Of a DNA stretch of 29,827 bases, positions 9,627 to 16,994 are shown in pieces (within the stretch, counting starts at the first letter, position 1; every line of letters begins with the position of its first letter). Below the pieces are notes generated by a model. That model had not been told where the DNA came from. It ran no database searches and saw only the letters and a program-made list of their open reading frames with translations. A program made the translations under genes and the position numbers. The stretch is from positions 1 through 29,827 of the IMG/VR virus record IMGVR_UViG_3300002835_000784; one strand, given 5' to 3'. The stretch is from a virus.

Positions 9627-9634
9627 TATAAATA
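9627..9634 (+). promoter_or_regulatory. T4-type late promoter box TATAAATA
   Basis: An exact TATAAATA in a 49-bp gap, 18 bp upstream of the next ATG, with AAGGA between them. This matches the T4 late promoter -10 consensus read by the sigma-like factor gp55. It should start the short fibre gene independently of the cassette upstream. Confidence 0.75.
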
Positions 9635-9652
9635 CAACAAGGAACATACTAT

Positions 9653-10354
9653 ATGGCTATTCAAGTACAATTAAGACGCGGAACAACTTCGCAAAACAAC
9701 TCATTTACTGGAGCTGTTGGTGAAGTCACTGTGGACACTGATCTTGATACTTTGCGTGTACATGATGGAAGCACTGCGGGGGGATTTTCAATAATTAATA
9801 CGTCTGCTACTCAGACCATGAGTAACAAGACGCTGACTTCGCCAACTGTTTCTGGAACTATTACAATCACAGGCAACGCGGCTATAGCGATTGCCAATGG
9901 CGGCGCTAATGCCACTGGCAATATAGGCAGTGCAACTTCGTATTTTAATCGTGTGTTTGCTACTTCAACCTCTGCTTTGTATTCTGACTTAGCAGAAATG
10001 TATGAAGCAGACGCCTACTACGAGCCAGGTACTGTGGTTAGTTTTGGCGGAGAAAAGCAAATTACAAAAAGTTTGGTTGTAAATGACAAGCGTGTAGCTG
10101 GTGTGGTCAGTACAAATCCAAGTTATCTTATGAATTCAGCCTGTCCTGGAGATTTTGCTACGCCAGTGGGATTGACTGGACTTGTGCCCACAAAGGTAGT
10201 TGGCAATATTCGCAAAGGCGACATGGTGGTAAGCAATGGTGATGGCACAGCTAGAGCAGAAGAAAATCCACAAGTAGGCAGTGTTATAGGCAAGTCACTG
10301 GAAGATTTTAACGGGACCAGCGGAATCATCAATATAGTAATTGGTAGATTCTAA
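9653..10354 (+). CDS. Short tail fibre with C-terminal processing/chaperone-like domain
   Basis: 233 residues. Residues 1-44 are the common phage fibre start IQVQLRRGTT...GAVGEVTVDTDLDTLRVHDG, and a GN-type repeat stretch follows. From about residue 110 (YSDLAEMYEADAYYEPGTVV...VAGVVSTNPSYLMNS) it carries a module common at fibre C-termini, loosely like the Peptidase_G2 intramolecular-chaperone group. I cannot place a cleavage residue. It has its own late promoter. Its last 60 bp overlap the 3' end of the opposing Nudix gene, so no terminator separates the two. Confidence 0.75.
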   Translation: MAIQVQLRRGTTSQNNSFTGAVGEVTVDTDLDTLRVHDGSTAGGFSIINTSATQTMSNKTLTSPTVSGTITITGNAAIAIANGGANATGNIGSATSYFNRVFATSTSALYSDLAEMYEADAYYEPGTVVSFGGEKQITKSLVVNDKRVAGVVSTNPSYLMNSACPGDFATPVGLTGLVPTKVVGNIRKGDMVVSNGDGTARAEENPQVGSVIGKSLEDFNGTSGIINIVIGRF

Positions 10355-10777
10355 TCTCTTTTCAAGTAAGTTAATTTTGGACTGTATGGCGTCAATGTTC
10401 ACGGTGTTCCACAGTCCAGGATGTAAAGGCCTAGGCCAAGTTCCAGACTCAATCCAAGCGTAACCACAGTGTTCTTGATTTAATTTTGGAGTAAACTCTC
10501 TGTCTACCTGACAGAAAAAAGTGTGATATGCAAATTGTTGATCAGTGCTTGTAAATTTTTCAATTGGCAAGAATTTAGCATTCACAAAATCCAACCCTAG
10601 TTCTTCTTTACACTCACGGTGAATAGCGTCTAGTAAACTTTCGTTGAATTCTACTTTCCCACCTGCTAATCCCCAGGAACCGGGGTGTTTGGTGTCATTG
10701 CGTATTAGATAAAGATATCTATGTGTGCTAATTGAATAAAACCAAACTCCTACTGCGTTTAAAGAGTTAGACTCCAT
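10295..10777 (-). CDS. Nudix hydrolase
   Basis: 160 residues. The Nudix box is complete at residues 40-62: G40 x5 E46 x7 R54-E55-C-x-E58-E59-x-G61-L62, the metal and diphosphate binding site. The family hydrolyses nucleoside diphosphates linked to another group; the substrate here is unknown (nucleotide clean-up, ADP-ribose-type compounds or RNA caps are options). The start is an ATG with AGGCGG upstream, lying inside the 3' end of gp15 (19-bp overlap), so it is the last gene of the gp14-gp15 operon. The C-terminal 20 residues are encoded opposite the short fibre gene. Confidence 0.9.
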   Translation of the reverse strand: MESNSLNAVGVWFYSISTHRYLYLIRNDTKHPGSWGLAGGKVEFNESLLDAIHRECKEELGLDFVNAKFLPIEKFTSTDQQFAYHTFFCQVDREFTPKLNQEHCGYAWIESGTWPRPLHPGLWNTVNIDAIQSKINLLEKRLESTNYYIDDSAGPVKIFQ

Positions 10778-12198
10778 GAGCCGCCTTTATAAAGTCCATC
10801 ATAGCTTTTAACCCATTGTCCAGGATCTGCTACAAATCCATCTTCGATCAAAGGTGGAATCCATTTGTATTGAATGCCAGTGACCATGTTTGTAACGTAT
10901 TGTGGTTCAAGCATTTGCTCGCTGTTAAAAACCACTATCCAACGTGAACCATTGTATTCTATGATATCATTGGCCTTGGCAATCAATGGTTGTCCTTGTA
11001 GCCCTTGCCACCCTGTTGGATTTGCGGTGTTGTTTACATTTCCTGTGTCTTCGGTCAGCAGATATCTTTGACCCAATAAACTAGAGTCTAGTCCGTCGCC
11101 AGGACCACTTAGCAAAGGATTGATTATGGCTGTGATTGGTTCAAGAGTGTTGGCTGGCGCTGTGTCTGGATCAACTTGAAATAGCAAAAATCTTTCATCT
11201 GCTGGATTAACAGTGACAAACCCAATAATCTCAGTATCAGGATTCCATGGATTGTCCAAACTTATATAACTTATTCCTGGGCGCAGCAATCCGTACATGT
11301 TAATCACAGCTGGCCAAGTAGTTTGATCAGCCACAGGTGAATTGGGTGGTTCCAAACTAGTGATTGGTTCGCTGATCACATCAGCTGGTTGTAAAATTTG
11401 TAGTTGACCGTTGAGCAAAAACACTTGGTAGTTAAATGGCGTGAATTTTTGTCTTGTTCCTAGCAGTAGATCATTGTTGGTTATTGCGTTGATTAAATCT
11501 CCAGTGCCATCATAAACTGATGCAATGATTCTTTCCACAACACCAAGTTTTTTAATCTTTGCTGGCGAACTTATCCAAATTGGTAAACTGAATTTAAGTG
11601 TACAGATATCAATGGGATTTTCTGATCCAACTGGTATGGTACGCGAGCTCCAGGACACATCATCAAGATAGCACACGCTTAGGCTAGTCCAGTCAATATA
11701 GTTTTCACTGCTTTGTATTTCTAAACTAGGGTTGAACAGTGTAAGTATCTGTTCAAGCAATTGCATCTTTTGATTGGTGTTGCTGGTCCAGATGTCAAGA
11801 TTCAAAGACAGTTTGTAAGGCACTGGCATTAGTCTTTCCACAGTGAAAGCATTGCCCTGGGTTACTTCATAGGTATTGGTCTCAACATCGTAGTAACGTT
11901 GACGCACATTAATACGATCAACAAAGTATGGTTCTTGAACTCTTTCTCTGTCATATGTCAATGCACCAACGTAATATGTCATAAGTGGGGTGCTTGGCAT
12001 CTGGTTCGCAGAGTTCTGTTGAATTATGGTTTGCGCCTGGCGCGATGCGTCGCCATATCTAATTGGTACTCTAACCAGTGTGTCTTCAGTTACATTGCCT
12101 GCTTCATCACGACCGTACTCGACTTGGAAGTTGCTCAACATTCTAGTAAATTGCAACAAAAACCTACGTATCTGTGAATCATAAAAAAACTGTTGCAA
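10759..12198 (-). CDS. 15: Tail sheath stabiliser / tail completion protein gp15, with long C-terminal extension
   Basis: 479 residues, against about 270 for T4 gp15. The N-terminus FFYDSQIRRF..QF..MLSNFQV followed by VRVPIRYGD matches T4 gp15 (MFGYFYNSSFRR... IRVPITYAS). Later PYKLSLNLDIWTSN..QK.QLLEQIL..FNP corresponds to the T4 EL.IFT....QIVEQILPYF region. gp15 caps the sheath and tube at the neck. The start is TTG: GGAGG lies 7 bases upstream, inside the end of gp14, and the length from this TTG to the FY..S motif equals that in T4. Residues beyond about 250 are an extension absent from T4; residues 376-425 contain a G.RYLL...L.EYNGSRW motif of surface-module type. Confidence 0.85.
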   Translation of the reverse strand: MQQFFYDSQIRRFLLQFTRMLSNFQVEYGRDEAGNVTEDTLVRVPIRYGDASRQAQTIIQQNSANQMPSTPLMTYYVGALTYDRERVQEPYFVDRINVRQRYYDVETNTYEVTQGNAFTVERLMPVPYKLSLNLDIWTSNTNQKMQLLEQILTLFNPSLEIQSSENYIDWTSLSVCYLDDVSWSSRTIPVGSENPIDICTLKFSLPIWISSPAKIKKLGVVERIIASVYDGTGDLINAITNNDLLLGTRQKFTPFNYQVFLLNGQLQILQPADVISEPITSLEPPNSPVADQTTWPAVINMYGLLRPGISYISLDNPWNPDTEIIGFVTVNPADERFLLFQVDPDTAPANTLEPITAIINPLLSGPGDGLDSSLLGQRYLLTEDTGNVNNTANPTGWQGLQGQPLIAKANDIIEYNGSRWIVVFNSEQMLEPQYVTNMVTGIQYKWIPPLIEDGFVADPGQWVKSYDGLYKGGSWSLTL

Positions 12199-12200
12199 AA

Positions 12201-13538
12201 TTAACCTCCGTTATCAGCTTTTGGTTTCAAAGCTTGACTTAGGCTTTGACGTTGTGGTATAGGACCTCGGTCGTTGGTTTGAGTAACATTTGTGTTGTTA
12301 ACAAAGCTTGAACGCAATGTTTGATTTTCTGGTCCAGGTGTTAGTTGTGTGCGTACCACTTCTTCAATCTTTGTCCATCTTGCACCGTCATATCTAAACA
12401 GTCTATGAGGAAAGTAATCTAATCTTAGTGCATAATCTCCAAGAGTGGGATTTGGTGGAAAACTTATGCCAGGTGTAACCGGCAAGCCATTAGGGGCTAT
12501 ACCGTCGCCGGTTAGGTATCCTGTGGTATAACCATCACTGGTTGGAGTAAGTTGATCCTGTGTGTTGCTTAAAGTTCTACTGGCATCACTGAAGGTATAA
12601 TCCGCTGTGTATTCAGAAGGATCTGCTGGTGAACCATTTGGGTTGGTTGGCAGTATGTAAAACTTTACTGTGTCATATCCGCTCTTGGGAACTTCGTATT
12701 CTGCTTGTATCAAAATTGCATCATTGATTTCTAAATCTTTTGGTCTTGTGGTAGTTAAATCAGCAGCAGTCAGCGGAGTATATGGACGCCAATATTCTGT
12801 GTTGGTGTATTCTGTTCCACCAGGTACATTTTTTATAGCAATATAGTAACCGCCCTCTTGATTTACAATGCTACCAAATGGATAGTAATTTCCCGGATCC
12901 CAGTCTGTGTCTTTGACAAATGGCTTATTCAAAATGTCTTGAAACTCTTGGGCATTGACCATGGGTGTGGCTTTCACACGCCATAGATGCGGCAACCATG
13001 TTTGACTAAAACCTTCACTAGCGTAGTTAGCGTCTTGAATCACGTAATATCTGGGCAAGGCCTCTGGGATATTTTGATTCAAGGGATGATAGTCTTTGAG
13101 ATTAGGAACTTCTAAAACGTCACCTGACATCAACTTGCGTTGAAAAGTGTCAATCATGTCATTGTAGTGAAACGTTATAAACAAAGTATCATTGTTTAAA
13201 AACAGCCCAAATTGTGTTAAATCAAAATCAATGTCTTGATGCTTGTACACACCGCGCATAACGTAAACATCAGGATCGTACTTTCGATCTCGGTTTTCAA
13301 GCAGCAGTAGATCCTCTATAAACAAAGGATTACTTTGATTGTATTTTGGCAGTGTGGCATCAAAATTAGGGCCAATTCCGCTGTCATCTTCTTGACTGTC
13401 ATCGGGGTAGGTTTTTGGGCCAAGATACTTGTGTACAAAGATATCCAGCCCACCCACTGTGTACATTTCGCGGATAGAACGATCTAAGAACTGGTAGTCC
13501 CAGGTTCGATTTGGGCGATAAAGGGATAATCTTGGCAT
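12201..13538 (-). CDS. 14: Neck protein gp14
   Basis: 445 residues from the ATG at 13538 (MPRLSLYRP). An in-frame ATG at 13574 lies upstream of the late box and is less likely. The signature is LFIEDLLLLENRDRKYDPDV followed by a PRYYVIQDANYASEGFSQTW stretch, the conserved core of T4-like gp14, which with gp13 forms the head-tail neck. It is longer than T4 gp14 (about 256 aa). The C-terminal 100 residues add low-complexity sequence and a GDY..R.D..P..L(F)RYDG.RW motif at about 367-388. It heads the minus-strand operon gp14-gp15-Nudix, and is unusual in facing away from gp13. Confidence 0.85.
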   Translation of the reverse strand: MPRLSLYRPNRTWDYQFLDRSIREMYTVGGLDIFVHKYLGPKTYPDDSQEDDSGIGPNFDATLPKYNQSNPLFIEDLLLLENRDRKYDPDVYVMRGVYKHQDIDFDLTQFGLFLNNDTLFITFHYNDMIDTFQRKLMSGDVLEVPNLKDYHPLNQNIPEALPRYYVIQDANYASEGFSQTWLPHLWRVKATPMVNAQEFQDILNKPFVKDTDWDPGNYYPFGSIVNQEGGYYIAIKNVPGGTEYTNTEYWRPYTPLTAADLTTTRPKDLEINDAILIQAEYEVPKSGYDTVKFYILPTNPNGSPADPSEYTADYTFSDASRTLSNTQDQLTPTSDGYTTGYLTGDGIAPNGLPVTPGISFPPNPTLGDYALRLDYFPHRLFRYDGARWTKIEEVVRTQLTPGPENQTLRSSFVNNTNVTQTNDRGPIPQRQSLSQALKPKADNGG

Positions 13539-13545
13539 AATGCTA

Positions 13546-13553
13546 TATTTATG
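13546..13553 (-). promoter_or_regulatory. Late promoter box CATAAATA for gp14-gp15-Nudix
   Basis: On the minus strand the box reads CATAAATA and ends 7 bases before the gp14 ATG at 13538. By T4 geometry, transcription would begin about at the start codon, leaving almost no leader and no room for a Shine-Dalgarno. It lies back to back with the sigma70 promoter of the 13628 gene. Confidence 0.7.
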
Positions 13554-13558
13554 GGCAG

Positions 13559-13587
13559 TTGACCAAATATTCACAACCTGTTATAAT
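13559..13587 (+). promoter_or_regulatory. Sigma70-type promoter TTGACC-N17-TATAAT
   Basis: The -35 hexamer TTGACC is at 13559-13564 and the -10 hexamer TATAAT at 13582-13587, 17 bp apart (11 of 12 consensus positions). Predicted start is near 13594, giving a leader of about 33 bases that includes AAGGAG before the ATG at 13628. This is a host-polymerase type signal and suggests early or middle expression of the gene behind it. A second TATAAT at 13605 has no matching -35. Confidence 0.75.
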
Positions 13588-13627
13588 ACAGGCAATACAG
13601 TAATTATAATTACTACAAGGAGACAGT

Positions 13628-14758
13628 ATGAAACAAGCAGCGATCAAATTGTTAAACCCGCGTAGCCCGGATACAAAATACACAGGCAACGAGCCAACTT
13701 GGGCAGTTCAACCGTTAGAAGATCGGTTGTCCAAGTTAACTTATGCATTCAACTGGTATCATTACTTCTACAGCAAAAAAGATGCCAAGGACATGATCAT
13801 AAGTTACCTTGACAGACATGACAGGGCCAAGGACGCTAAAAAAATTAGGTCTCTCAGCGACAGTCAAATTGTGCCCACAGTGGGTTGGTTATGCCGCATG
13901 GTGGATCTAGGTCTTGTGCTAACCGCCAGCGAGCAGAAAAAACTAGACTCTATGTTGGACACATTTTTGCATTACAAACAACCAGTGGTTGAAAGTGTTG
14001 AAGAACCAGAATCCGCAGCCAAACCCAACATTCAAGACCGACTACGTGAGCGAGTGGTTGAGTGTGCAGGTGAACTAGATGGGTTGTTTGATGATTTTAT
14101 TGGTGCCGGAGCCAAGCTTGGTGCTGATTTCAAACCCGTGTCAGTTTTGCGTAGTATGAACATAGCGCCGCAACTGATTGGATATATCAAAGATATCTGG
14201 CAACGTAGATTATCAGAATTTGATGATGTTGTTGCTGGCAAGGATGCTGATCTTGTGGCAGGATACAGTCATCTTTCTAAAATACAATTGCGTAATTGTG
14301 TAAAGTTCTGTGAACTTGTTTTAGCTGATTGTGGTAGTTATATCCAACTTAAAAAAGTTGAAAGAAAACCACGCAAAGTTAAACCTGTCACTCCTGAAAA
14401 GCGAGCTGCTAAGTTTAAGATTTGTACAGAGTTTGCAGAACTATCTTTAAAATCTTTGCCAGCAAGTCAACTTGTGGACAAAACAGAAGCTTGGTTGTAT
14501 GATACAAAAAAGCGCAAGATCATACACCTGGTTGCTGATGAGTACGCTAAAACTTTTAGCATCAAAAACAACACAGTGGTTGGATATAGCCTAGCTGAAA
14601 CTCAACAAAAAACCCTGCGTAAACCAGCAGAACAGTTAAAAGCAGTGATCAACGGTGGGAAACCAGCTGCCAGAAAAACCTACAAAGATATCAAGGCCAC
14701 AGAAACAGCATGGAACGGCAGGGGTTCTGAAAATCTTGTGATTTTAAGAGCCTGGTAA
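13628..14758 (+). CDS. Conserved phage protein of unknown function behind an early-type promoter
   Basis: 376 residues, with AAGGAG ribosome-binding site. I do not recognise a characterised function. The N-terminal part (LTYAFNWYHYFYSKKDAKDMIISYLDRHDR) resembles a type of protein common in marine T4-like phages. The middle is helical and acidic (about residues 120-165), the C-terminal 130 residues are Lys/Arg-rich with a KVERKPRKVKP stretch, and the protein ends ILRAW. No signal peptide, membrane segment or catalytic motif is visible. The sigma70 promoter and its place between oppositely oriented neck genes suggest an early gene inserted into the structural block. A nucleic-acid-related role is possible from the basic C-terminus but not shown. 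Confidence 0.75.
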   Translation: MKQAAIKLLNPRSPDTKYTGNEPTWAVQPLEDRLSKLTYAFNWYHYFYSKKDAKDMIISYLDRHDRAKDAKKIRSLSDSQIVPTVGWLCRMVDLGLVLTASEQKKLDSMLDTFLHYKQPVVESVEEPESAAKPNIQDRLRERVVECAGELDGLFDDFIGAGAKLGADFKPVSVLRSMNIAPQLIGYIKDIWQRRLSEFDDVVAGKDADLVAGYSHLSKIQLRNCVKFCELVLADCGSYIQLKKVERKPRKVKPVTPEKRAAKFKICTEFAELSLKSLPASQLVDKTEAWLYDTKKRKIIHLVADEYAKTFSIKNNTVVGYSLAETQQKTLRKPAEQLKAVINGGKPAARKTYKDIKATETAWNGRGSENLVILRAW

Positions 14759-14764
14759 AGCTCT

Positions 14765-14790
14765 TCCGGACAATAAATATTATATCCGGA
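14765..14790. repeat. TCCGGA inverted repeat flanking the gp13 late box
   Basis: TCCGGA occurs at 14765-14770 and again at 14785-14790, with AATAAATA between. The two arms can pair as a 6-bp stem with a 14-nt loop. The right arm overlaps the gp13 ribosome-binding site (CCGGAG). Confidence 0.5.
14772..14779 (+). promoter_or_regulatory. Late promoter box AATAAATA for gp13
   Basis: AATAAATA in the 38-bp gap, followed by CCGGAG as ribosome-binding site and the ATG 17 bp downstream. It matches the ATAAATA core seen at the other late genes of this window. Confidence 0.7.
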
Positions 14791-14796
14791 GCCACT

Positions 14797-15579
14797 ATGT
14801 CTACTGAAAATCAACAAAGCGATCAAACATCGTTACAGTTGCTGAAACAAAATCTAATAGATTATGTTAGATTCAATCTGGGCGATCAAATGATTGATAT
14901 TGAACTTGACCCAGAACACTACGAAACTGCGTATCAACGCTCATTAGGGGTATATCGTCAACGAGCTAACAACGCCTACGAAGAAAGCTACAGTTTTTTT
15001 CAACTCATACAAGACGTTGATATCTATACCTTGCCACAAGAAGTAATCAGCGTTAGACAACTGTTTAGACGCCAGTTTGGTTTGGCCACTGGTCCCTTTG
15101 CCAGCAACTTTGATCCCTTTAGTCAAGCACAGATGCAGGTGTATTTGTTGAACTTTAATCAAAGTGGTGGATTGGCTACCTATGATTTTTACACACAATA
15201 TGTAGAATTGGCTGCTAGAATGTTTGGTGGCTATTTGAACTACACGTTTAACCCAGTAACTAAAAAACTTCAGATCATACGAGATCCCAAGGGCAGTGGC
15301 GAAGATGTTTTGATTTGGAGCTACAATCTAAAACCAGAAATCAATTTGCTCAGCGATTATCAAATCAGCCAATGGATTAGAGATTATATGTTGGCAGCAT
15401 CTAGAATGATGCTTGGCGAAGCAAGGGAGAAATTTGCTCAATATGCTGGTCCACAGGGCGGAGCCACACTCAACGGTCAAGCTTTGAAAACTCAGGCGCA
15501 GGCTGAAATGGACAAGTGTATTGAAGATCTCAAAATGTATGTAGATGCAAGTCAACCGCTGACTTGGGTAATAGGCTAA
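14797..15579 (+). CDS. 13: Neck protein gp13
   Basis: 260 residues (T4 gp13 is 309). The N-terminal helical region (LIDYVRFNLGDQMIDIELD...Y..AY.RSLGVYRQRANNAYEES) and the later YFNP-like LNYTFNPVTKKLQIIRDP with WIRDYMLAASRMMLGEAREKF follow the gp13 pattern in T4-like phages. With gp14 it forms the neck that seals packaged heads and joins the tail. It has its own late promoter and faces the opposite way to gp14. Confidence 0.8.
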   Translation: MSTENQQSDQTSLQLLKQNLIDYVRFNLGDQMIDIELDPEHYETAYQRSLGVYRQRANNAYEESYSFFQLIQDVDIYTLPQEVISVRQLFRRQFGLATGPFASNFDPFSQAQMQVYLLNFNQSGGLATYDFYTQYVELAARMFGGYLNYTFNPVTKKLQIIRDPKGSGEDVLIWSYNLKPEINLLSDYQISQWIRDYMLAASRMMLGEAREKFAQYAGPQGGATLNGQALKTQAQAEMDKCIEDLKMYVDASQPLTWVIG

Positions 15580-15608
15580 TTGACATCACAGTTTAGTCCT
15601 GCTATAAT
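15580..15608 (+). promoter_or_regulatory. Consensus sigma70 promoter TTGACA-N17-TATAAT
   Basis: A perfect -35 (15580-15585) and a perfect -10 (15603-15608) are separated by 17 bp in the 34-bp gap after gp13. The last base of the gp13 stop codon is one base before the -35. The predicted transcription start, 15614-15615, falls on the ATG of the exonuclease gene, which has no Shine-Dalgarno, so the transcript may be leaderless. Confidence 0.8.
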
Positions 15609-15613
15609 CTAGC

Positions 15614-16132
15614 ATGGACGTAATGATTGACATTGAAGGTTTGGCCACTGGCCCTGATGCTACTATTTTAACCATAGCAGCTCAGTGTTTTGATCCGTTC
15701 TCTAGAGGGTATTATCGTCAACAATACTATGCTCGTGTCACACTGGAAAGTCAAGAACACAGAGCAATAGAGCAGGGTACCATTGATTGGTGGGCAACTC
15801 AAACTCAAGCACAAATTGAAGCATTTAATCCAGAAAACAGGATTCCCTTACAGCAAGCTCTTCAGGAATTACACAAACTTTGCTGGCAATGCAATCGCGT
15901 GTGGATGAACGGTCCTACCTACGATGCTAATATCCTAGAGCACGCCTACAAAAGCTATAACATGCCCTTGCCTTGGCAGTACTTTAAGATACGTGATGCT
16001 CGTACAGTGTACGGATTGGTTCCCGGTCTAAACAAGTACCCAGCGAGTCACCATGCGCTAGAAGACTGTCGTCGACAAATTGATTTGTTGCACGACGCTT
16101 TAGAATACCTAAAAATCAAAGAACTTGTATGA
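15614..16132 (+). CDS. DEDDh 3'-5' exonuclease (Rv2179c/DexA-like)
   Basis: 172 residues. The catalytic acids are visible: D6 and E8 in MIDIEG, D104 in GPTYDANIL, and H146...D151 in HHALEDCR, giving the DEDDh set. TIDWW at 57-60 is also typical of the group that includes T4 DexA (TIEWW) and the Rv2179c-like 3'-5' exoribonucleases. It removes nucleotides from 3' ends; DNA or RNA preference cannot be read from sequence. The stop overlaps the start of the kinase gene (ATGA), so the two are co-translated from the sigma70 promoter. M4 is an alternative start. Confidence 0.85.
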   Translation: MDVMIDIEGLATGPDATILTIAAQCFDPFSRGYYRQQYYARVTLESQEHRAIEQGTIDWWATQTQAQIEAFNPENRIPLQQALQELHKLCWQCNRVWMNGPTYDANILEHAYKSYNMPLPWQYFKIRDARTVYGLVPGLNKYPASHHALEDCRRQIDLLHDALEYLKIKELV

Positions 16133-16677
16133 TCTTACCTAAACTACTGATTATTGGCCATGCTCGACATGGCAAAGACACTGTGTGTGAAATCCTGTGT
16201 GAAGAATTTGACTATTCTTTTAGATCAAGCTCTGATTTTTGTGCAGAAAAATTTATCTATGATGAATTGAAGTCAAAGTATGGGTACACAAGTTACAAAC
16301 AGTGCTTTGAGGACAGGCACAATCATAGATCAAAATGGTACGACATGATTCATGAATATTGTCGCGATGACTTTGCAAAACTGGGTAGGGAAATTTTTGC
16401 AGAAAACACAATATACTGCGGGCTCAGAAACAAAAGTGAATTTCATGCCATGCGTAACACTGGTGTTTTTGACTATGCAATTTGGGTTGACAGAAGCGAT
16501 CATCTACCCCAAGAAGCTCGATCCAGTATGAATTTAGAAATTTGGATGGCAGACTATGTTATTGACAACAATGGCACACTTGATGATCTAAGACGTAATA
16601 CTGTAGAGCTTATGAAATGCTTGTTAACTACACGTCCGGCTCCAAATCACCCCTACGCCACGTTAAATCAGATCTAG
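16129..16677 (+). CDS. Deoxynucleoside monophosphate kinase-like P-loop protein (gp1-like)
   Basis: 182 residues (T4 gp1 is 241). The P-loop is GHARHGKDT at residues 10-18. The next part, EEFDYSFRSSSDFCAEKFIYDELKSKYGY, and the later LR..SEF.A....FDYAIWVDRS agree with the phage dNMP kinase fold, which feeds DNA synthesis by making dNDPs. It overlaps the exonuclease by ATGA. The last 50 bp overlap the 3' end of the HNH-like gene on the other strand. A general nucleotide kinase of other specificity is possible. Confidence 0.75.
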   Translation: MILPKLLIIGHARHGKDTVCEILCEEFDYSFRSSSDFCAEKFIYDELKSKYGYTSYKQCFEDRHNHRSKWYDMIHEYCRDDFAKLGREIFAENTIYCGLRNKSEFHAMRNTGVFDYAIWVDRSDHLPQEARSSMNLEIWMADYVIDNNGTLDDLRRNTVELMKCLLTTRPAPNHPYATLNQI

Positions 16678-16975
16678 TGACTACTTCAATGCAGTTGCGG
16701 CACACTGATCGCAAATTGCTTAATTCTGCGTTGTTTAGATTTCCGTCCATGTGATATACCACAGTTTGGCTTGTGTATCTGGCCTTGAAATTGCACAGGT
16801 CGCAGTGCAATTTTTTTTGATATCCCCGTAAAGACCATCGTGGCACTGGTGGTTTAATGTTTTTGTTACGTCTTAGGCAGTGTTCACATTTGGTTCGGAA
16901 ATGAGCTATTTCGTCGCGATAGTAGTTAATAGCCCGCGGGCGTTGCTTGCATACTGGACACAAAGGACGTTTCAT
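16628..16975 (-). CDS. Small HNH / endonuclease VII-like zinc protein
   Basis: 115 residues with four CxxC pairs: C6-C9, C30-C33, C58-C61 and C92-C95. The second half has the HNH-type arrangement YHMDGNLNN...NLRSVCRNC (H75, D77, N79, N87), as in endonuclease VII-like and HNH proteins of marine T4-like phages. It could process DNA junctions or branches at packaging, but nicking or structural zinc-binding roles are equally possible. It lies alone on the minus strand between the kinase and gp18. Confidence 0.75.
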   Translation of the reverse strand: MKRPLCPVCKQRPRAINYYRDEIAHFRTKCEHCLRRNKNIKPPVPRWSLRGYQKKLHCDLCNFKARYTSQTVVYHMDGNLNNAELSNLRSVCRNCIEVVTRSDLTWRRGDLEPDV

Positions 16976-16980
16976 TTCTT

Positions 16981-16988
16981 TATTTAAA
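16981..16988 (-). promoter_or_regulatory. Weak late-type box TTTAAATA for the HNH gene
   Basis: Reads TTTAAATA on the minus strand, seven of eight matches to TATAAATA, ending 5 bases before the ATG at 16975. No Shine-Dalgarno is visible in between. The box is less certain than the ATAAATA sites. Confidence 0.4.
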
Positions 16989-16994
16989 CACGAA

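Noticed and set aside
10355-10380. Terminator between the short fibre and the Nudix gene
   Set aside because: No stable hairpin followed by a T-run; the region is Nudix coding sequence.
13539-13574. Upstream ATG (13574) as the start of gp14
   Set aside because: It lies upstream of the late box, which would place it outside the transcript, and MPRLSLYRP matches the start seen in gp14 of related phages.
13605-13610. Second TATAAT before the 13628 gene
   Set aside because: No acceptable -35 at 16-18 bp; the hexamer at that place is the other -10 box.
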